64,000 nucleotides of DNA from Burkholderia cepacia (GTDB lineage Bacteria > Pseudomonadota > Gammaproteobacteria > Burkholderiales > Burkholderiaceae), in the NCBI RefSeq assembly GCF_029962485.1, contig NZ_CP073638.1, positions 2,542,001-2,606,000 of the forward strand, given 5' to 3'. The position numbers and the translations under genes were made by a program. Within the stretch, counting starts at the first letter, position 1; every line of letters starts with the position of its first letter. Positions 1 to 8,765 of the stretch are shown here, piece after piece. The notes under the pieces were generated by a model. That model searched no databases. It had not been told where the DNA came from and worked only from the letters and a program-made list of their open reading frames with translations.

Positions 1-618
1 CCATGCGCCCGTTGCTGCCACCACGAGCGCGGCGACGATGAACGCGGCGATCGCCATGTGGAACAGGCGGTACGGGAACGACGGGTTGAAGATGATCGCG
101 AACCAGTCGGTCGGCACGACGCGGCCGTCGACGATCTCGAAGCCCTGCGGCGTCTGCATCCAGCTGTTCGATGCGAGGATCCAGAACGTCGAGATCAGCG
201 TGCCGATCGCGACCATCAGCGTCGCGCCGAAGTGTGCGCGCGGGCTCACGCGGTTCCAGCCGAACAGCATGATGCCGAGGAAGCCGGCTTCGAGGAAGAA
301 CGCGGTCATGACCTCGTACATCAGCAGCGGCCCGGTGACGGCGCCGGCGAAGCTCGAGAAGCCCGACCAGTTCGTGCCGAACTGGTAGCTCATCACGACG
401 CCGGAGACGACGCCCATCCCGAACGCGACCGCGAAGATCTTCGACCAGAACAGGCAGAGGGTTTTGTAGTACTGCTTGCCGGTTTTCAGCCAGCGGTATT
501 CGAGCACGGCGATGAAGCTGGCGAGGCCGATGCTCAGCGCCGGAAAGACGATGTGAAAGGAGACGGTGAACGCGAATTGCAGGCGGGCCAGATCGAGGGC
601 CGAAAGTGCGGTGTCCAT
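1..618 (-). CDS. cydA: Cytochrome bd-type ubiquinol oxidase subunit I, 5' part (runs off left edge)
   Basis: The first 206 codons are present, reading leftwards from ATG at 618; the frame is open to base 1. The product is the quinol-oxidising, heme-bearing subunit of a cytochrome bd terminal oxidase in the inner membrane, which reduces O2 at low oxygen. Seen: the N-terminal segment FTVSFHIVFPALSIG carries the expected heme-ligand His at about residue 22. The helix with MYEVMTAFFLEAGFLG carries the two conserved glutamates. A second helix begins after PYRLFHMAIA, with the next heme-ligand His. cydB would be expected to the left. It could be the cyanide-insensitive (CioA) subtype; the fragment is too short to decide. 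An ANR/FNR box lies 161 bp upstream. Confidence 0.95.
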   Translation of the reverse strand, partial: MDTALSALDLARLQFAFTVSFHIVFPALSIGLASFIAVLEYRWLKTGKQYYKTLCLFWSKIFAVAFGMGVVSGVVMSYQFGTNWSGFSSFAGAVTGPLLMYEVMTAFFLEAGFLGIMLFGWNRVSPRAHFGATLMVAIGTLISTFWILASNSWMQTPQGFEIVDGRVVPTDWFAIIFNPSFPYRLFHMAIAAFIVAALVVAATGAW

Positions 619-778
619 ACCAGATGACCGAAGCTGACGATACCCGCCGGCGGGTGCCGGCGGACCCCGGCAGACAGGCGTCGGGGTTGGCTGGAGTATG
701 TGCCGCGATGTTGCACCGCGAAATGCGCCAACTCGTCGCAGATGTCCAGCCCGCCTTGTGCGATTTCGGGATAAATCG

Positions 779-792
779 TTGATTCGTATCAA
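779..792. promoter_or_regulatory. ANR/FNR box upstream of cydA
   Basis: TTGAT-TCGT-ATCAA is a perfect match to the FNR/ANR consensus TTGAT-N4-ATCAA. It lies in the 500-bp space between cydA (minus strand, start 618) and a plus-strand gene starting at 1121. Oxygen-responsive Crp/Fnr-family regulators control bd oxidases in many proteobacteria, so low-oxygen control of cydA is the likely role. The rest of 619-1120 shows nothing else I can name. Confidence 0.8.
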
Positions 793-1120
793 GAAGGCCG
801 TTCGCGGCGCGCGCGGGCGCTACGTGGCGGTCTGACGCACGTGCGGCAATATGGCGCGTCGCATCATCGGAACGGTTTCGCGCATGCGGACGCGGGCGCT
901 CGTCTGGCCGCCGCGCCGCCGCCGGCGGCGGATCCGTTGCGACGCGTTAGCCGCGTAACACGCGGGTCCGTGCGGCCGGGGTGTCGCAGGTGGGGTCTGT
1001 CACGGTGGTAACGTCGCGCAACATTCGCGCGCGCGCTCGTAATGGATGCCGCATCGCGCGCGGCGTAGCGTTCGGGGTGTCGGGTTCGCATCGGCGAACC
1101 GGCCTGCCGGAGAACGTGAC

Positions 1121-1453
1121 GTGAATGGATTGAAGCTCGCGCTGGGCGCGGCGGTCGCGGTGGCGCTCGCGACGGGCGGCGTGGCGCATGCCGCCCGGGT
1201 CGGGGTCTATGTCGGCCCCGGCTTCGGCTACCCGTATTACTACCCTGTCGTCCCCGCGCCTTACTACTATCCGCCGCCCGTCGTCGCGGTACCGGTCGAC
1301 CCCGGCCCGCCGCCCGAGTACGTCGAGAAGGGACAGCCGCAGGGCGATGGCGACGCGAACCTCTGGTACTACTGCGACGCGTCGAAGCACTACTACCCGC
1401 ATGTGAAGACCTGCAAGTCGGGCTGGCGATCGGTGCCGGCGCGGCCGCAATAA
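1121..1453 (+). CDS. Secreted proline/tyrosine-rich small protein
   Basis: 110 aa, starting at GTG 1121 with GGAG eight bases upstream; an in-frame ATG at 1046 lacks a ribosome site and would bury the signal peptide. The N-terminus (MNGLKLALGAAVAVALATGG then VAHAA) is a standard Sec signal peptide, cleaved after AHA. The mature part is rich in Tyr-Pro repeats (YPYYYPVVPAPYYYPPP) and ends in a segment with two cysteines (WYYCDASKHYYP and VKTCKSGW) that may form a disulfide. This composition is common in periplasmic or surface proteins of Burkholderia, but I know of no function. It lies 13 bp before the next lipoprotein gene and is probably co-transcribed with it. Confidence 0.8.
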   Translation: MNGLKLALGAAVAVALATGGVAHAARVGVYVGPGFGYPYYYPVVPAPYYYPPPVVAVPVDPGPPPEYVEKGQPQGDGDANLWYYCDASKHYYPHVKTCKSGWRSVPARPQ

Positions 1454-1466
1454 TGGAGCCGCGACG

Positions 1467-2018
1467 ATGACCTCCGCATTTCGATTCTTGCGCGTGCCGG
1501 CCGCACTGGCGCTGGCCGGCCTGCTCGGCGCATGCGCGTACATGCCGACCGGGCCGAGCGTGATGGCGCTGCCCGGTACGGGCAAGTCGTTCGACCAGTT
1601 CCGCGCCGACGACGGCAGTTGCCGTCAGTACGCGTTCGAGCAATCGGGCGGCGTGAGCGCCGGGCAGGCGTCGACCGCGAGCGCGGTCGGCAGCGCGGCC
1701 GTCGGTACCGCGCTGGGCGCGGCGGCCGGCGCCGCATTCAACGGCGGCACCGGCGCGGCAGTCGGCGCCGGTGCGGGGCTGCTCGCGGGCAGCGTCGTCG
1801 GCGCGGGCGCCGCACAGGGCTCGGCCTATGACATCCAGCGCCGCTACGACTACGCGTACCTGCAATGCATGTACGCGACGGGCAACCGCGTGCCGGTGCC
1901 GGGTGGAATGAGCGGCGGCAGTGGTGGCGGGTATGGCGGTGGCGGATACGGCGGTGCGCCGCGCGCGGCGCCGCCGATGCCGCCGGCAGGCGTCCAGCCG
2001 CCGCCGCCGCGATACTGA
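1467..2018 (+). CDS. Glycine-zipper lipoprotein
   Basis: 183 aa, start ATG with a GGAG site. The signal peptide ends in the lipobox LLGAC, so Cys at about residue 23 should be lipidated and the protein anchored to a membrane. Residues about 65-115 are a glycine zipper: small residues in GxxxG spacing (AVGSAAVGTALGAAAGAAF and the following stretch), typical of outer-membrane-associated SlyB/YMGG-like proteins. The C-terminus is a Gly/Pro-rich low-complexity tail. Two cysteines flank the zipper (DGSCRQYAFEQ and YLQCMYATG), as in related Gly-zipper lipoproteins. A structural or envelope-stress role is inferred; no enzyme motif is visible. Confidence 0.85.
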   Translation: MTSAFRFLRVPAALALAGLLGACAYMPTGPSVMALPGTGKSFDQFRADDGSCRQYAFEQSGGVSAGQASTASAVGSAAVGTALGAAAGAAFNGGTGAAVGAGAGLLAGSVVGAGAAQGSAYDIQRRYDYAYLQCMYATGNRVPVPGGMSGGSGGGYGGGGYGGAPRAAPPMPPAGVQPPPPRY

Positions 2019-2135
2019 CGCGAGCGATTGCGGCTCTTCGGCCGGCACGCGCTGCGTGAATTGCGTACACTCTGAGTCTCGTTTCGGCAGGGCCGGGCGC
2101 AGGGATGCCGGTCCGCGTTTACTCAGGGCATAGCG

Positions 2136-3149
2136 ATGATCGATTTACGCAGCGATACCGTGACACGTCCGAGCCAGGCAATGCTGGCCGCAATGACTGC
2201 CGCCGAGACCGGCGACGACGTCTGGGGCGACGACCCGACCGTGCTGCGCCTGCAGGCGGTGACGGCCGAGCGGGCCGGCAAGGAAGCCGGCCTGTTCTTC
2301 CCGAGCGGCACGCAGAGCAACCTGGCCGCGCTGATGTCGCATTGCGAGCGCGGCGACGAGTACATCGTCGGCCAGCTCGCGCACACCTACAAGTACGAAG
2401 GCGGTGGCGCGGCCGTGCTCGGCAGCATCCAGCCGCAGCCGATCGAGAACGCTCCCGACGGCACGCTGCCGCTCGCGAAGATCGCCGCGGCGATCAAGCC
2501 GCTCGACAATCACTTCGCCCGCACGCGCCTGCTCGCGCTCGAAAACACGATCGGCGGTCAGGTCCTGCCGGAAGGCTATGTGCAGGAAGCCGTCGCGTTC
2601 GCGCGCAGCCGCGGGCTGTCCGCGCACCTCGACGGCGCGCGCGTGTGCAACGCGGCCGTCGCGTCGGGGCGCCCGATTGCCGAGCTGTGCGCGCCGTTCG
2701 ACACCGTGTCGATCTGTTTCTCGAAAGGGCTCGGCGCACCGGTCGGCTCGGTGCTGGTCGGCAGCCGCACGCTGATCGAGCGCGCGCAGCGCTGGCGCAA
2801 GGTGCTCGGCGGCGGGATGCGGCAGTCGGGCATTCTCGCGGCCGCATGCCTGTATGCGCTCGACCACAACGTCGAGCGTCTCGCCGACGATCACGCGAAT
2901 GCCGCGCATCTCGCGGCGGGCCTCGCGCGCATCGACGGTGTGAAGGTGCTGTCGCATGCGACGAACATGGTGTTCGCGCAATTCCCCGAAGCCGATTGCG
3001 CGCCGCTCGAGGCGTGGCTCAAGGAACGCGGGATCCTCACGCAGATGCTGTACGCGTCGCGCTTCGTCACGCACTGCGACGTGTCGCGCGCGGACATCGA
3101 TACCTTCATCGATGCGGTCGGCGCGTATTTCGCGCAGCGCCGCGCGTAA
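2136..3149 (+). CDS. ltaE: Low-specificity L-threonine aldolase
   Basis: 337 aa PLP enzyme of fold type I that splits L-threonine or L-allo-threonine to glycine and acetaldehyde in the cytosol. Seen: the N-terminal MIDLRSDTVTRPSQAM signature of the family; His83 (QLAHTYKYEGG), the base equivalent to His83 of E. coli LtaE; the HLDGAR motif with Asp166 that holds the PLP pyridine; and FSKGLGAPVGS with the Schiff-base Lys at 197, the same number as in E. coli LtaE. The length is normal for the family. It stands alone between a lipoprotein gene and a convergent DUF1059 gene. Confidence 0.95.
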   Translation: MIDLRSDTVTRPSQAMLAAMTAAETGDDVWGDDPTVLRLQAVTAERAGKEAGLFFPSGTQSNLAALMSHCERGDEYIVGQLAHTYKYEGGGAAVLGSIQPQPIENAPDGTLPLAKIAAAIKPLDNHFARTRLLALENTIGGQVLPEGYVQEAVAFARSRGLSAHLDGARVCNAAVASGRPIAELCAPFDTVSICFSKGLGAPVGSVLVGSRTLIERAQRWRKVLGGGMRQSGILAAACLYALDHNVERLADDHANAAHLAAGLARIDGVKVLSHATNMVFAQFPEADCAPLEAWLKERGILTQMLYASRFVTHCDVSRADIDTFIDAVGAYFAQRRA

Positions 3150-3263
3150 GGTGGAATGCGCCGGCCGGCGGGGGCGCCGGCGCGACGTGGCGCGAAGCAG
3201 GGAGCGTAGAGGCGACGGGGGCGACGTGGCAACCCGTCTGTCGATATCGGGCGAGCCGGCGGG

Positions 3264-3476
3264 TTACGCTTGCCGGGGTGCGTCGGCCGGCGGCGTGCCG
3301 TCGCGGAACAGCGCTTTCAGTTGCGTGCGCAGTTCGGCGCTGTCGGTGTGCTGGTGCACCAGCACCGCATGTTGCACGGCGGCTTCCAGCAGTTCGTTGT
3401 CGGAGTCGGCGGAAATCGCGACCGAGCAGTTCATCGCGCTGGGAAACTCGCGGCAATCGATATAGCGGCGGGACAT
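3264..3476 (-). CDS. DUF1059 family small protein
   Basis: 70 aa, with an AAGGAG site seven bases before ATG. The whole protein matches the DUF1059 pattern I know: RYIDCREFPSAMNCSVAISA, with two conserved cysteines, followed by ELLEAAVQHAVLVHQH. Homologues are small cytosolic proteins of unknown function; the Cys/His pattern suggests metal or redox sensitivity, which is inference. The gene converges with ltaE and has no obvious operon partner. Confidence 0.88.
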   Translation of the reverse strand: MSRRYIDCREFPSAMNCSVAISADSDNELLEAAVQHAVLVHQHTDSAELRTQLKALFRDGTPPADAPRQA

Positions 3477-3623
3477 GATGTTCTCCTTGCGGGAAAGGGA
3501 ACGGACGGATTGGCTTGATCGACCGCGCGGCGCGTTCGCGAGGCCGATGGAAAAAGTATAGGCGGCGCGGCAGGGATTCTCGCCGCGTCGCGTACCGCGT
3601 CGGCGGTGTCGATCATCCTCGCG

Positions 3624-4529
3624 TCAAGGCAGCGGCGCGAGCAACCGGCGCGCCGCCTCGACGACGCGTTCGGACAGCGACGCCATCGTCGGCGACTGCA
3701 CCGTCCATGCGTGCCAGTACAGTGTGACGTCGGTCGGATGCGCGGGCGCGAGATCGACGAGCCCCTGCGCATCGAGCGGCGTCGTGCCGATCAGCGGCTC
3801 CGGCACCATCGCGTAGCCGAGCCCGTGCCGCACCGCCGCAAAGTGCGAATGCGTGCCCGGCACGTAGTGGCACGGGTAGGCGCCGTCCGGCAACCCGAAC
3901 TTCTCCTTCAGGAACGACGACTGCAGCGTGTCGCGCCGCGAATACGCGACGACGGGCGCCTTGCGCGCGCTCGCGCGGTTCAGCCCGCGCGGAAACCAGC
4001 GCACCGCGAACGCGGCGGCCGCGAGCAGCCGGTAGCGCATCGTGCCGAGCGGCGTCGCGATGCAGCCGCGCATCGGTTTCGGCTCGGTTGTCACGCAGCC
4101 GACGGCCATCCCGCTTTCCAGCAGCGCGAACGTGTGGTCCTGGTCCTCGATGATCAGCTCGAACAGGATGCGCTCGCCCGCGAGCACGGACGTCAGCGCG
4201 GGCAGGAACCAGGTGCCGAGGCTGTCGGCGTTCAGTGCGATCGTCACGGAGATCGGCGATTCGCGTTCGGTCGCGAGCGTGCTCTGCAAGTCGGCCTGCA
4301 GTAGCGCGACGCGGCGCAGGTGCTGCAGCACGCGCTGGCCGGCCACCGTTGGGCGGCATGGTCGCGTGCGCAGCACGAGCGGCGTGCCGAGGCTCGCCTC
4401 CAGCGCGCGGACCCGCTGCGTGACGGCGGATGCGGTCACGTGCAGGCGCACGGCCGCCTGCTCGAAGCTGCCGGTGTCGGCGACGGCCAGCAGCGCGGCG
4501 GCCTGCTTCGGATCGATCGTCATCGACAT
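3624..4529 (-). CDS. argP: LysR-family regulator of the ArgP/IciA group
   Basis: 301 aa. An N-terminal winged helix-turn-helix (residues about 5-65, with GSFEQAAVRLHVTASAVTQR as recognition region) is followed by an effector-binding domain. The wording of the HTH and the spacing match ArgP, which senses lysine/arginine and drives the exporter gene argO. No argO/lysE neighbour is present in this window: the divergent gene is a peroxiredoxin 290 bp away. The target is therefore either elsewhere or not an exporter. Start could also be ATG 4523, two codons later. Confidence 0.85.
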   Translation of the reverse strand: MSMTIDPKQAAALLAVADTGSFEQAAVRLHVTASAVTQRVRALEASLGTPLVLRTRPCRPTVAGQRVLQHLRRVALLQADLQSTLATERESPISVTIALNADSLGTWFLPALTSVLAGERILFELIIEDQDHTFALLESGMAVGCVTTEPKPMRGCIATPLGTMRYRLLAAAAFAVRWFPRGLNRASARKAPVVAYSRRDTLQSSFLKEKFGLPDGAYPCHYVPGTHSHFAAVRHGLGYAMVPEPLIGTTPLDAQGLVDLAPAHPTDVTLYWHAWTVQSPTMASLSERVVEAARRLLAPLP

Positions 4530-4820
4530 GTCGATGGCATTCCTGTGAACGTAAGACGAGAACAGCCGCTAGTGTAAGACAGCCCGCACACGCGCCCGGT
4601 CGGGCACATCGTGCAGCTGTGCCGCATTCGTCATTGGAATCGGCCAGGGCATGACGCACGCCCTACGCCGCATGCCGGTGGTGCGCGCATTTTGAACTAG
4701 GCTATATGAACGCGCGAAACCCGGCATGTGCCATGCCTGCCCTTCGTGCGTGGACGATCGCGTGTCGCGCGCAAGCCGCGGCGCGGGCGTCGTGACGATT
4801 CCCATTTGACGGAGACGAAC

Positions 4821-5474
4821 ATGTCGATTCGACTAGGCGAGGACGCGCCCGATTTCACCGCGGAGACCACCGAGGGAACGATCCGCTTTCATGAATGGAT
4901 CGGTGACCACTGGGCGATCCTGTTTTCCCATCCGAAGGATTTCACACCGGTATGCACGACCGAACTCGGCTACATGGCCGGGCTCAAGCCGGAATTCGAC
5001 AAGCGCAATACGAAGATCATCGGGCTGTCGATCGATCCGGTCAGCGATCACCGGAAGTGGGTGGCGGATATCGCCGAGACGCAGGGTCACGCGGTCAACT
5101 ATCCGCTGATCGGCGACGACGAGCTGAAGGTCGCGAAGCTGTACGACATGATTCATCCGAATGCGGGCGGCGGCCCGCGCACGGCGGTCGACAACGCGAC
5201 CGTGCGCTCGGTGTTCGTCATCGGGCCGGACAAGAAGGTCAAGGCGATGCTCGTTTATCCGATGAGCGCGGGACGCAATTTCGACGAAGTGCTGCGTCTG
5301 CTCGACGCGTTGCAGCTCAACGCGCAGCATACGGTGGCGACGCCGGTCAACTGGCGGCCCGGCGACGATGTCATCATTCCGACGTCGGTGTCGGACGATG
5401 CGGCGAAGCAGAAGTATCCGCAGGGCTTCCGGACGCTGAAGCCGTACCTGCGCTACGTGAAGCAGCCGGGCTGA
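4821..5474 (+). CDS. 1-Cys peroxiredoxin (Prx6 type)
   Basis: 217 aa from ATG 4821, preceded by GGAG; a longer open frame to 4728 has no ribosome site. This thiol peroxidase reduces H2O2 and organic or lipid hydroperoxides. Seen: the peroxidatic motif DFTPVCTTELG with Cys45. There is no other cysteine in the protein, so it is a true 1-Cys enzyme that needs an outside thiol for recycling. The long C-terminal extension (about residues 170-217) is that of the Prx6 dimerisation region. It sits 124 bp before a persulfide dioxygenase-rhodanese gene on the same strand, suggesting joint handling of reactive sulfur and peroxides. Confidence 0.93.
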   Translation: MSIRLGEDAPDFTAETTEGTIRFHEWIGDHWAILFSHPKDFTPVCTTELGYMAGLKPEFDKRNTKIIGLSIDPVSDHRKWVADIAETQGHAVNYPLIGDDELKVAKLYDMIHPNAGGGPRTAVDNATVRSVFVIGPDKKVKAMLVYPMSAGRNFDEVLRLLDALQLNAQHTVATPVNWRPGDDVIIPTSVSDDAAKQKYPQGFRTLKPYLRYVKQPG

Positions 5475-5595
5475 CGCGCCGTGCCGGCCGGATGCCGGCA
5501 GTGCAGGACCACGACGGGGCGGCCCGCGCGGCAGCCGCAGCGATAGCGGCGGCGCGGGCCGGACAATAAGCATCAACCTGCGACGGAGCACCTTC

Positions 5596-6669
5596 GTGAT
5601 GATCTTCCGGCAACTTTTCGACCCGCAATCGTCGACGTATACGTACCTGCTCGCCGACCGTGCGTCGCGCGAAGCGCTGCTGATCGACCCCGTGTTCGAG
5701 CAGGTGCGCCGCGACGCGGCGCTGCTCGACGAGCTCGGGCTGCGGCTCGTCGCGACCGTCGACACGCACGTGCATGCCGATCACGTGACAGGCGCGTGGC
5801 TGCTGAAGCAGCGCACGGGCAGCGCGATCGCGATCTCGGCCGCGAGCGGCGCGCAGGGCGCCGACCGTTACCTGAACGACGGCGACCGCTGCGCGTTCGG
5901 CGCGCGCTACCTGACCGTGCGCACGACGCCCGGCCACACGAGCGGCTGCATCAGCCTCGTGCTCGACGACGAATCGATGGCCTTCACCGGCGATTGCCTG
6001 CTGATCCGCGGCACCGGCCGCACCGACTTCCAGCAGGGCGACCCGCGTGCGCTGTATCGTGCGGTGCACGGCCGGCTCTTCACGCTGCCGGCCGCGTGCC
6101 TGTTGTATCCGGCGCACGACTACCGCGGGCTCACGGTGACGAGCGTCGGCGAGGAGCGGCGCTTCAATCCGCGCCTCGGCGGCGATCTCAGCGAAGACGA
6201 TTTCGCGGGCTACATGCGCAACCTCGGGCTTGCGCATCCGCGCCAGATCGACGTCGCGGTGCCGGCGAACCTGCAATGCGGCGTTGCCGCGAACGCGCCC
6301 GACGTGCAGGCGGCGCCCGACTGGGCGCCGCTCGTCTATACGTTCGCCGGGTTCTGGGAAATCGATCCGCAATGGCTCGAGGATCATCTGCCGGCCGTGC
6401 AGGTGGTCGACGTGCGCGAGCCGGACGAATTCACGGGCCCGCTCGGCCACCTGCCCGGCGCGACGCCGATCCCGCTCGGCGAACTGGCCGCGCGTACCGG
6501 CGAGATCGCGCGCGACCGGCCGGTCGTGACGGTGTGCCGGGCCGGCGGGCGCTCCGCGCAGGCGACCGTGATCCTGCTGAAGGCCGGTTTCGACGCGGTC
6601 GCGAATCTCGGCGGCGGGATGCTGCGCTGGCGTGCCGAAGGGCGCGTCGTGAGGGACGGCCGGTCGTAG
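5596..6669 (+). CDS. Persulfide dioxygenase-rhodanese fusion (PRF)
   Basis: 357 aa fusion. Residues 1 to about 245 form a metallo-beta-lactamase-fold ETHE1-like persulfide dioxygenase: THVHADH (His58, His60, Asp62, His63), PGHTSG with His114, FTGDCLL with Asp133 and YPAHDY with His174. These supply the mononuclear iron site that oxidises glutathione persulfide to sulfite. Residues about 262-355 are a rhodanese domain with active-site loop CRAGGRS, Cys314, which moves sulfane sulfur between glutathione and thiosulfate. A fused enzyme of this layout is characterised from Burkholderia phytofirmans. Start is GTG 5596 or ATG 5599; GGAG at 5585 fits either. Confidence 0.93.
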   Translation: MMIFRQLFDPQSSTYTYLLADRASREALLIDPVFEQVRRDAALLDELGLRLVATVDTHVHADHVTGAWLLKQRTGSAIAISAASGAQGADRYLNDGDRCAFGARYLTVRTTPGHTSGCISLVLDDESMAFTGDCLLIRGTGRTDFQQGDPRALYRAVHGRLFTLPAACLLYPAHDYRGLTVTSVGEERRFNPRLGGDLSEDDFAGYMRNLGLAHPRQIDVAVPANLQCGVAANAPDVQAAPDWAPLVYTFAGFWEIDPQWLEDHLPAVQVVDVREPDEFTGPLGHLPGATPIPLGELAARTGEIARDRPVVTVCRAGGRSAQATVILLKAGFDAVANLGGGMLRWRAEGRVVRDGRS

Positions 6670-6789
6670 CGATCCGAAGCCGAAAATAATTTCCGGACCG
6701 ATGTCGAAACGGCCCGGCGCCGTTCGTCGTCAAGGTATCCGATCACATGGCGCCGCATGACGCGACGCCGAAACCCTGAGAGAGACGCG

Positions 6790-7449
6790 ATGATGCCGAC
6801 GCTTTACGCCCATCCCTTTTCGTCCTACTGCCAGAAGGTGCTGACCGCGCTGTACGAGAACGGCACGCCGTTCGAGTATCGCCTGCTCGCGCATGACGAT
6901 CCGAAGCCGATGCAGGAGCTGACCGCGCTGTGGCCGCTGAAGCGCTTTCCGGTGCTGGTCGAGGCGGGCCGCACGGTGATCGAGGCGTCGATCATCATCG
7001 AGTATCTCGGCCTGAACCATCCAGGGCCCGTGCGCCTGCTGCCCGACGATCCGCACGCCGCGCTCGAGGTGCGGATGATGGATCGTTTCTTCGACAACTA
7101 CGTGTCGACGCCGCAGCAGAAGGTCGTGCACGACGCGCTGCGCCGGGAAGCCGAGCGCGATGCACGCGGCGTTGCCGATGCGCGCGCGATGCTCGATACG
7201 TCGTACGCGTGGCTGGACAAGAAGATGGCCGATCGCGAATGGGCGGCCGGCGATCATTTCAGCCTCGCCGATTGCGGCGCGGCGCCGTTCCTGTTCTACG
7301 CGGACTGGACGCACCGGATCGATCCGAAGTTTGCGAACGTGATCGCATACCGCAAGCGTCTGCTGGCGCGGCCGTCGTTTGCGCGCGCGGTCGACGAGGC
7401 ACGGCCGTTTCGCTCTTTCTTTCCGCTCGGCGCCCCCGATCGCGATTGA
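6790..7449 (+). CDS. Glutathione S-transferase
   Basis: 219 aa cytosolic GST. The thioredoxin-like N-terminal domain (residues 1 to about 80) opens with LYAHPFSSYCQKVLTALYE, placing Ser/Cys at the usual catalytic position, and has the glutathione-gamma-glutamyl loop with cis-Pro (KRFPVLV) and EASIIIEYL. The all-helical C-terminal domain contains the N-capping motif FSLADCGAAPFLF. Start is ATG 6790 (or 6793 in the same frame) after GAGAGA. Substrate cannot be read from sequence. It follows the persulfide dioxygenase gene, which uses glutathione persulfide, but a 120-bp gap leaves co-transcription open. Confidence 0.9.
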   Translation: MMPTLYAHPFSSYCQKVLTALYENGTPFEYRLLAHDDPKPMQELTALWPLKRFPVLVEAGRTVIEASIIIEYLGLNHPGPVRLLPDDPHAALEVRMMDRFFDNYVSTPQQKVVHDALRREAERDARGVADARAMLDTSYAWLDKKMADREWAAGDHFSLADCGAAPFLFYADWTHRIDPKFANVIAYRKRLLARPSFARAVDEARPFRSFFPLGAPDRD

Positions 7450-7552
7450 CGTGCATGGCCGGCGCGCGGCGTGCTGCCGCCGCGCATGGCCGGCAGCGCG
7501 TACCAGGGCGACGGAACGACAGCAGCAGGGGCAGCATCGCGGCACCGGCCCG

Positions 7553-8245
7553 TTACATCGTATGCGTGACCGACTGCGCTAGCGTCAGCAGTTCGTCGAA
7601 CTGCGTGATCAGCTCGAAGCACAGCAGGAACGCGAGCGTATAGGCCGGCGCGGGAAAGCGCCGGATCATCTCCAGCACCTGCGGCGCGAAGCGCGACCGG
7701 ATCGCGTCGCGCGTCAGCAACCACGCGATCGCGACGCCGATCGCGGCGCCCGCGATCAGGTCGGTCGGATAGTGAAAGCCGAGATACGCGCGCGGCAGAC
7801 AGATGAAGACGACCGAATACAGCAGCGCGACGATGCCGATGCGGCGCGCGATGATGAAGATGCCGGTCGCGATCGCCATCCACAGCATCGCGTGATCGCT
7901 CGGAAACGAACTCCATGCCTGCAACGTCGCGGCGCGCAGTCCGGCCGACGGGAAGTGCAGGTGCAAGTCGGGGTTGTAGATCGGCCGCACGCGGAACGGC
8001 AGCACCTGGGCAAGCACCCGGCCGATGGCGAGCGCGACGAGCCCGCTCGCGATCGTCGCGACCACCAGTTCGCGTTGCCGCTCGCGGTGCGGGCCCGGCT
8101 GGAACCACAGCCAGCAAAGGACGGGAATGAGCACGAAGCCCTTGAACGTGTACAGGCCGGCAATCACGCGGATCGCGTGATTCATCAGCGGGCCGAACGT
8201 CACGTGGGTGAGGAAGATCTGGATCGTGGTGTCGAAATTGTTCAT
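7553..8245 (-). CDS. PAP2-family membrane phosphatase
   Basis: 230 aa, with about six transmembrane segments. The three signature motifs of type-2 phosphatidic acid phosphatases are visible: a variant of the first motif ending RVRP (about residue 88), SSFPSDHAMLW with the catalytic His, and RAYLGFHYPTD with the nucleophilic His. Enzymes of this group remove phosphate from lipid phosphates such as phosphatidate or undecaprenyl pyrophosphate on the outer face of the inner membrane; the substrate is not determined here. The gene converges with the GST gene. Confidence 0.88.
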   Translation of the reverse strand: MNNFDTTIQIFLTHVTFGPLMNHAIRVIAGLYTFKGFVLIPVLCWLWFQPGPHRERQRELVVATIASGLVALAIGRVLAQVLPFRVRPIYNPDLHLHFPSAGLRAATLQAWSSFPSDHAMLWMAIATGIFIIARRIGIVALLYSVVFICLPRAYLGFHYPTDLIAGAAIGVAIAWLLTRDAIRSRFAPQVLEMIRRFPAPAYTLAFLLCFELITQFDELLTLAQSVTHTM

Positions 8246-8608
8246 GTTCTGCGACCCCGGCGGACCCGCAACGCATCACGCGCGGCCGGCTGGATCTGGA
8301 AGCGCGCTCGCCCGGAGCGCAACGGGGGGCAAGTATGTCACCCGTTATTTCGAAGAAAATGCGAAAAAATACCGGGAATCCCCTGATAAAACGGGGTTGT
8401 ATGGTGGGGACGGATGGGAGAGCGCCGTGCGGTGGGCCAGGGTCGAATCGTCCGACGTTTGCGAGCGAGCGGGTACGACCGTTGTAAAAATAATTGGTTG
8501 AACTGGACAATTCGTCAGCGCGTCGCGGACCTTGCACCGGATGCACGATTGCCGTGCGCGATGCGAGCGAATCTGTCGGACCGCGCAGCGTCACGCATGC
8601 GCCGATCG

Positions 8609-8651
8609 AAAATAAAAGAAAAGGCGGGCAAGCCCTGTGGGCCTGCCTGCC
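8609..8651 (-). terminator. Rho-independent terminator behind the isomerase operon
   Basis: On the minus strand, a 13-bp stem (one mismatch, one G-T pair) with loop ACA spans 8651-8623 and is followed by a T-rich tract (TTTTCTTTTATTTT). It lies 115 bp after the stop of the minus-strand gene ending at 8766 and closes the ArsR-SRPBCC operon. Apart from this hairpin, 8246-8765 shows nothing I recognise; its left part should hold the promoter of the PAP2 gene. Confidence 0.8.
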
Positions 8652-8765
8652 CGGCTGCGCGACGGGCCCGCGTTGTGCGCCGTATTGATGTGCGAGGTCG
8701 TGCGGCACCCATCGATGGGCGCGACGTTCGAGACAGGAGAAGAAGGCGGCTCCGGATGGCTGCCG

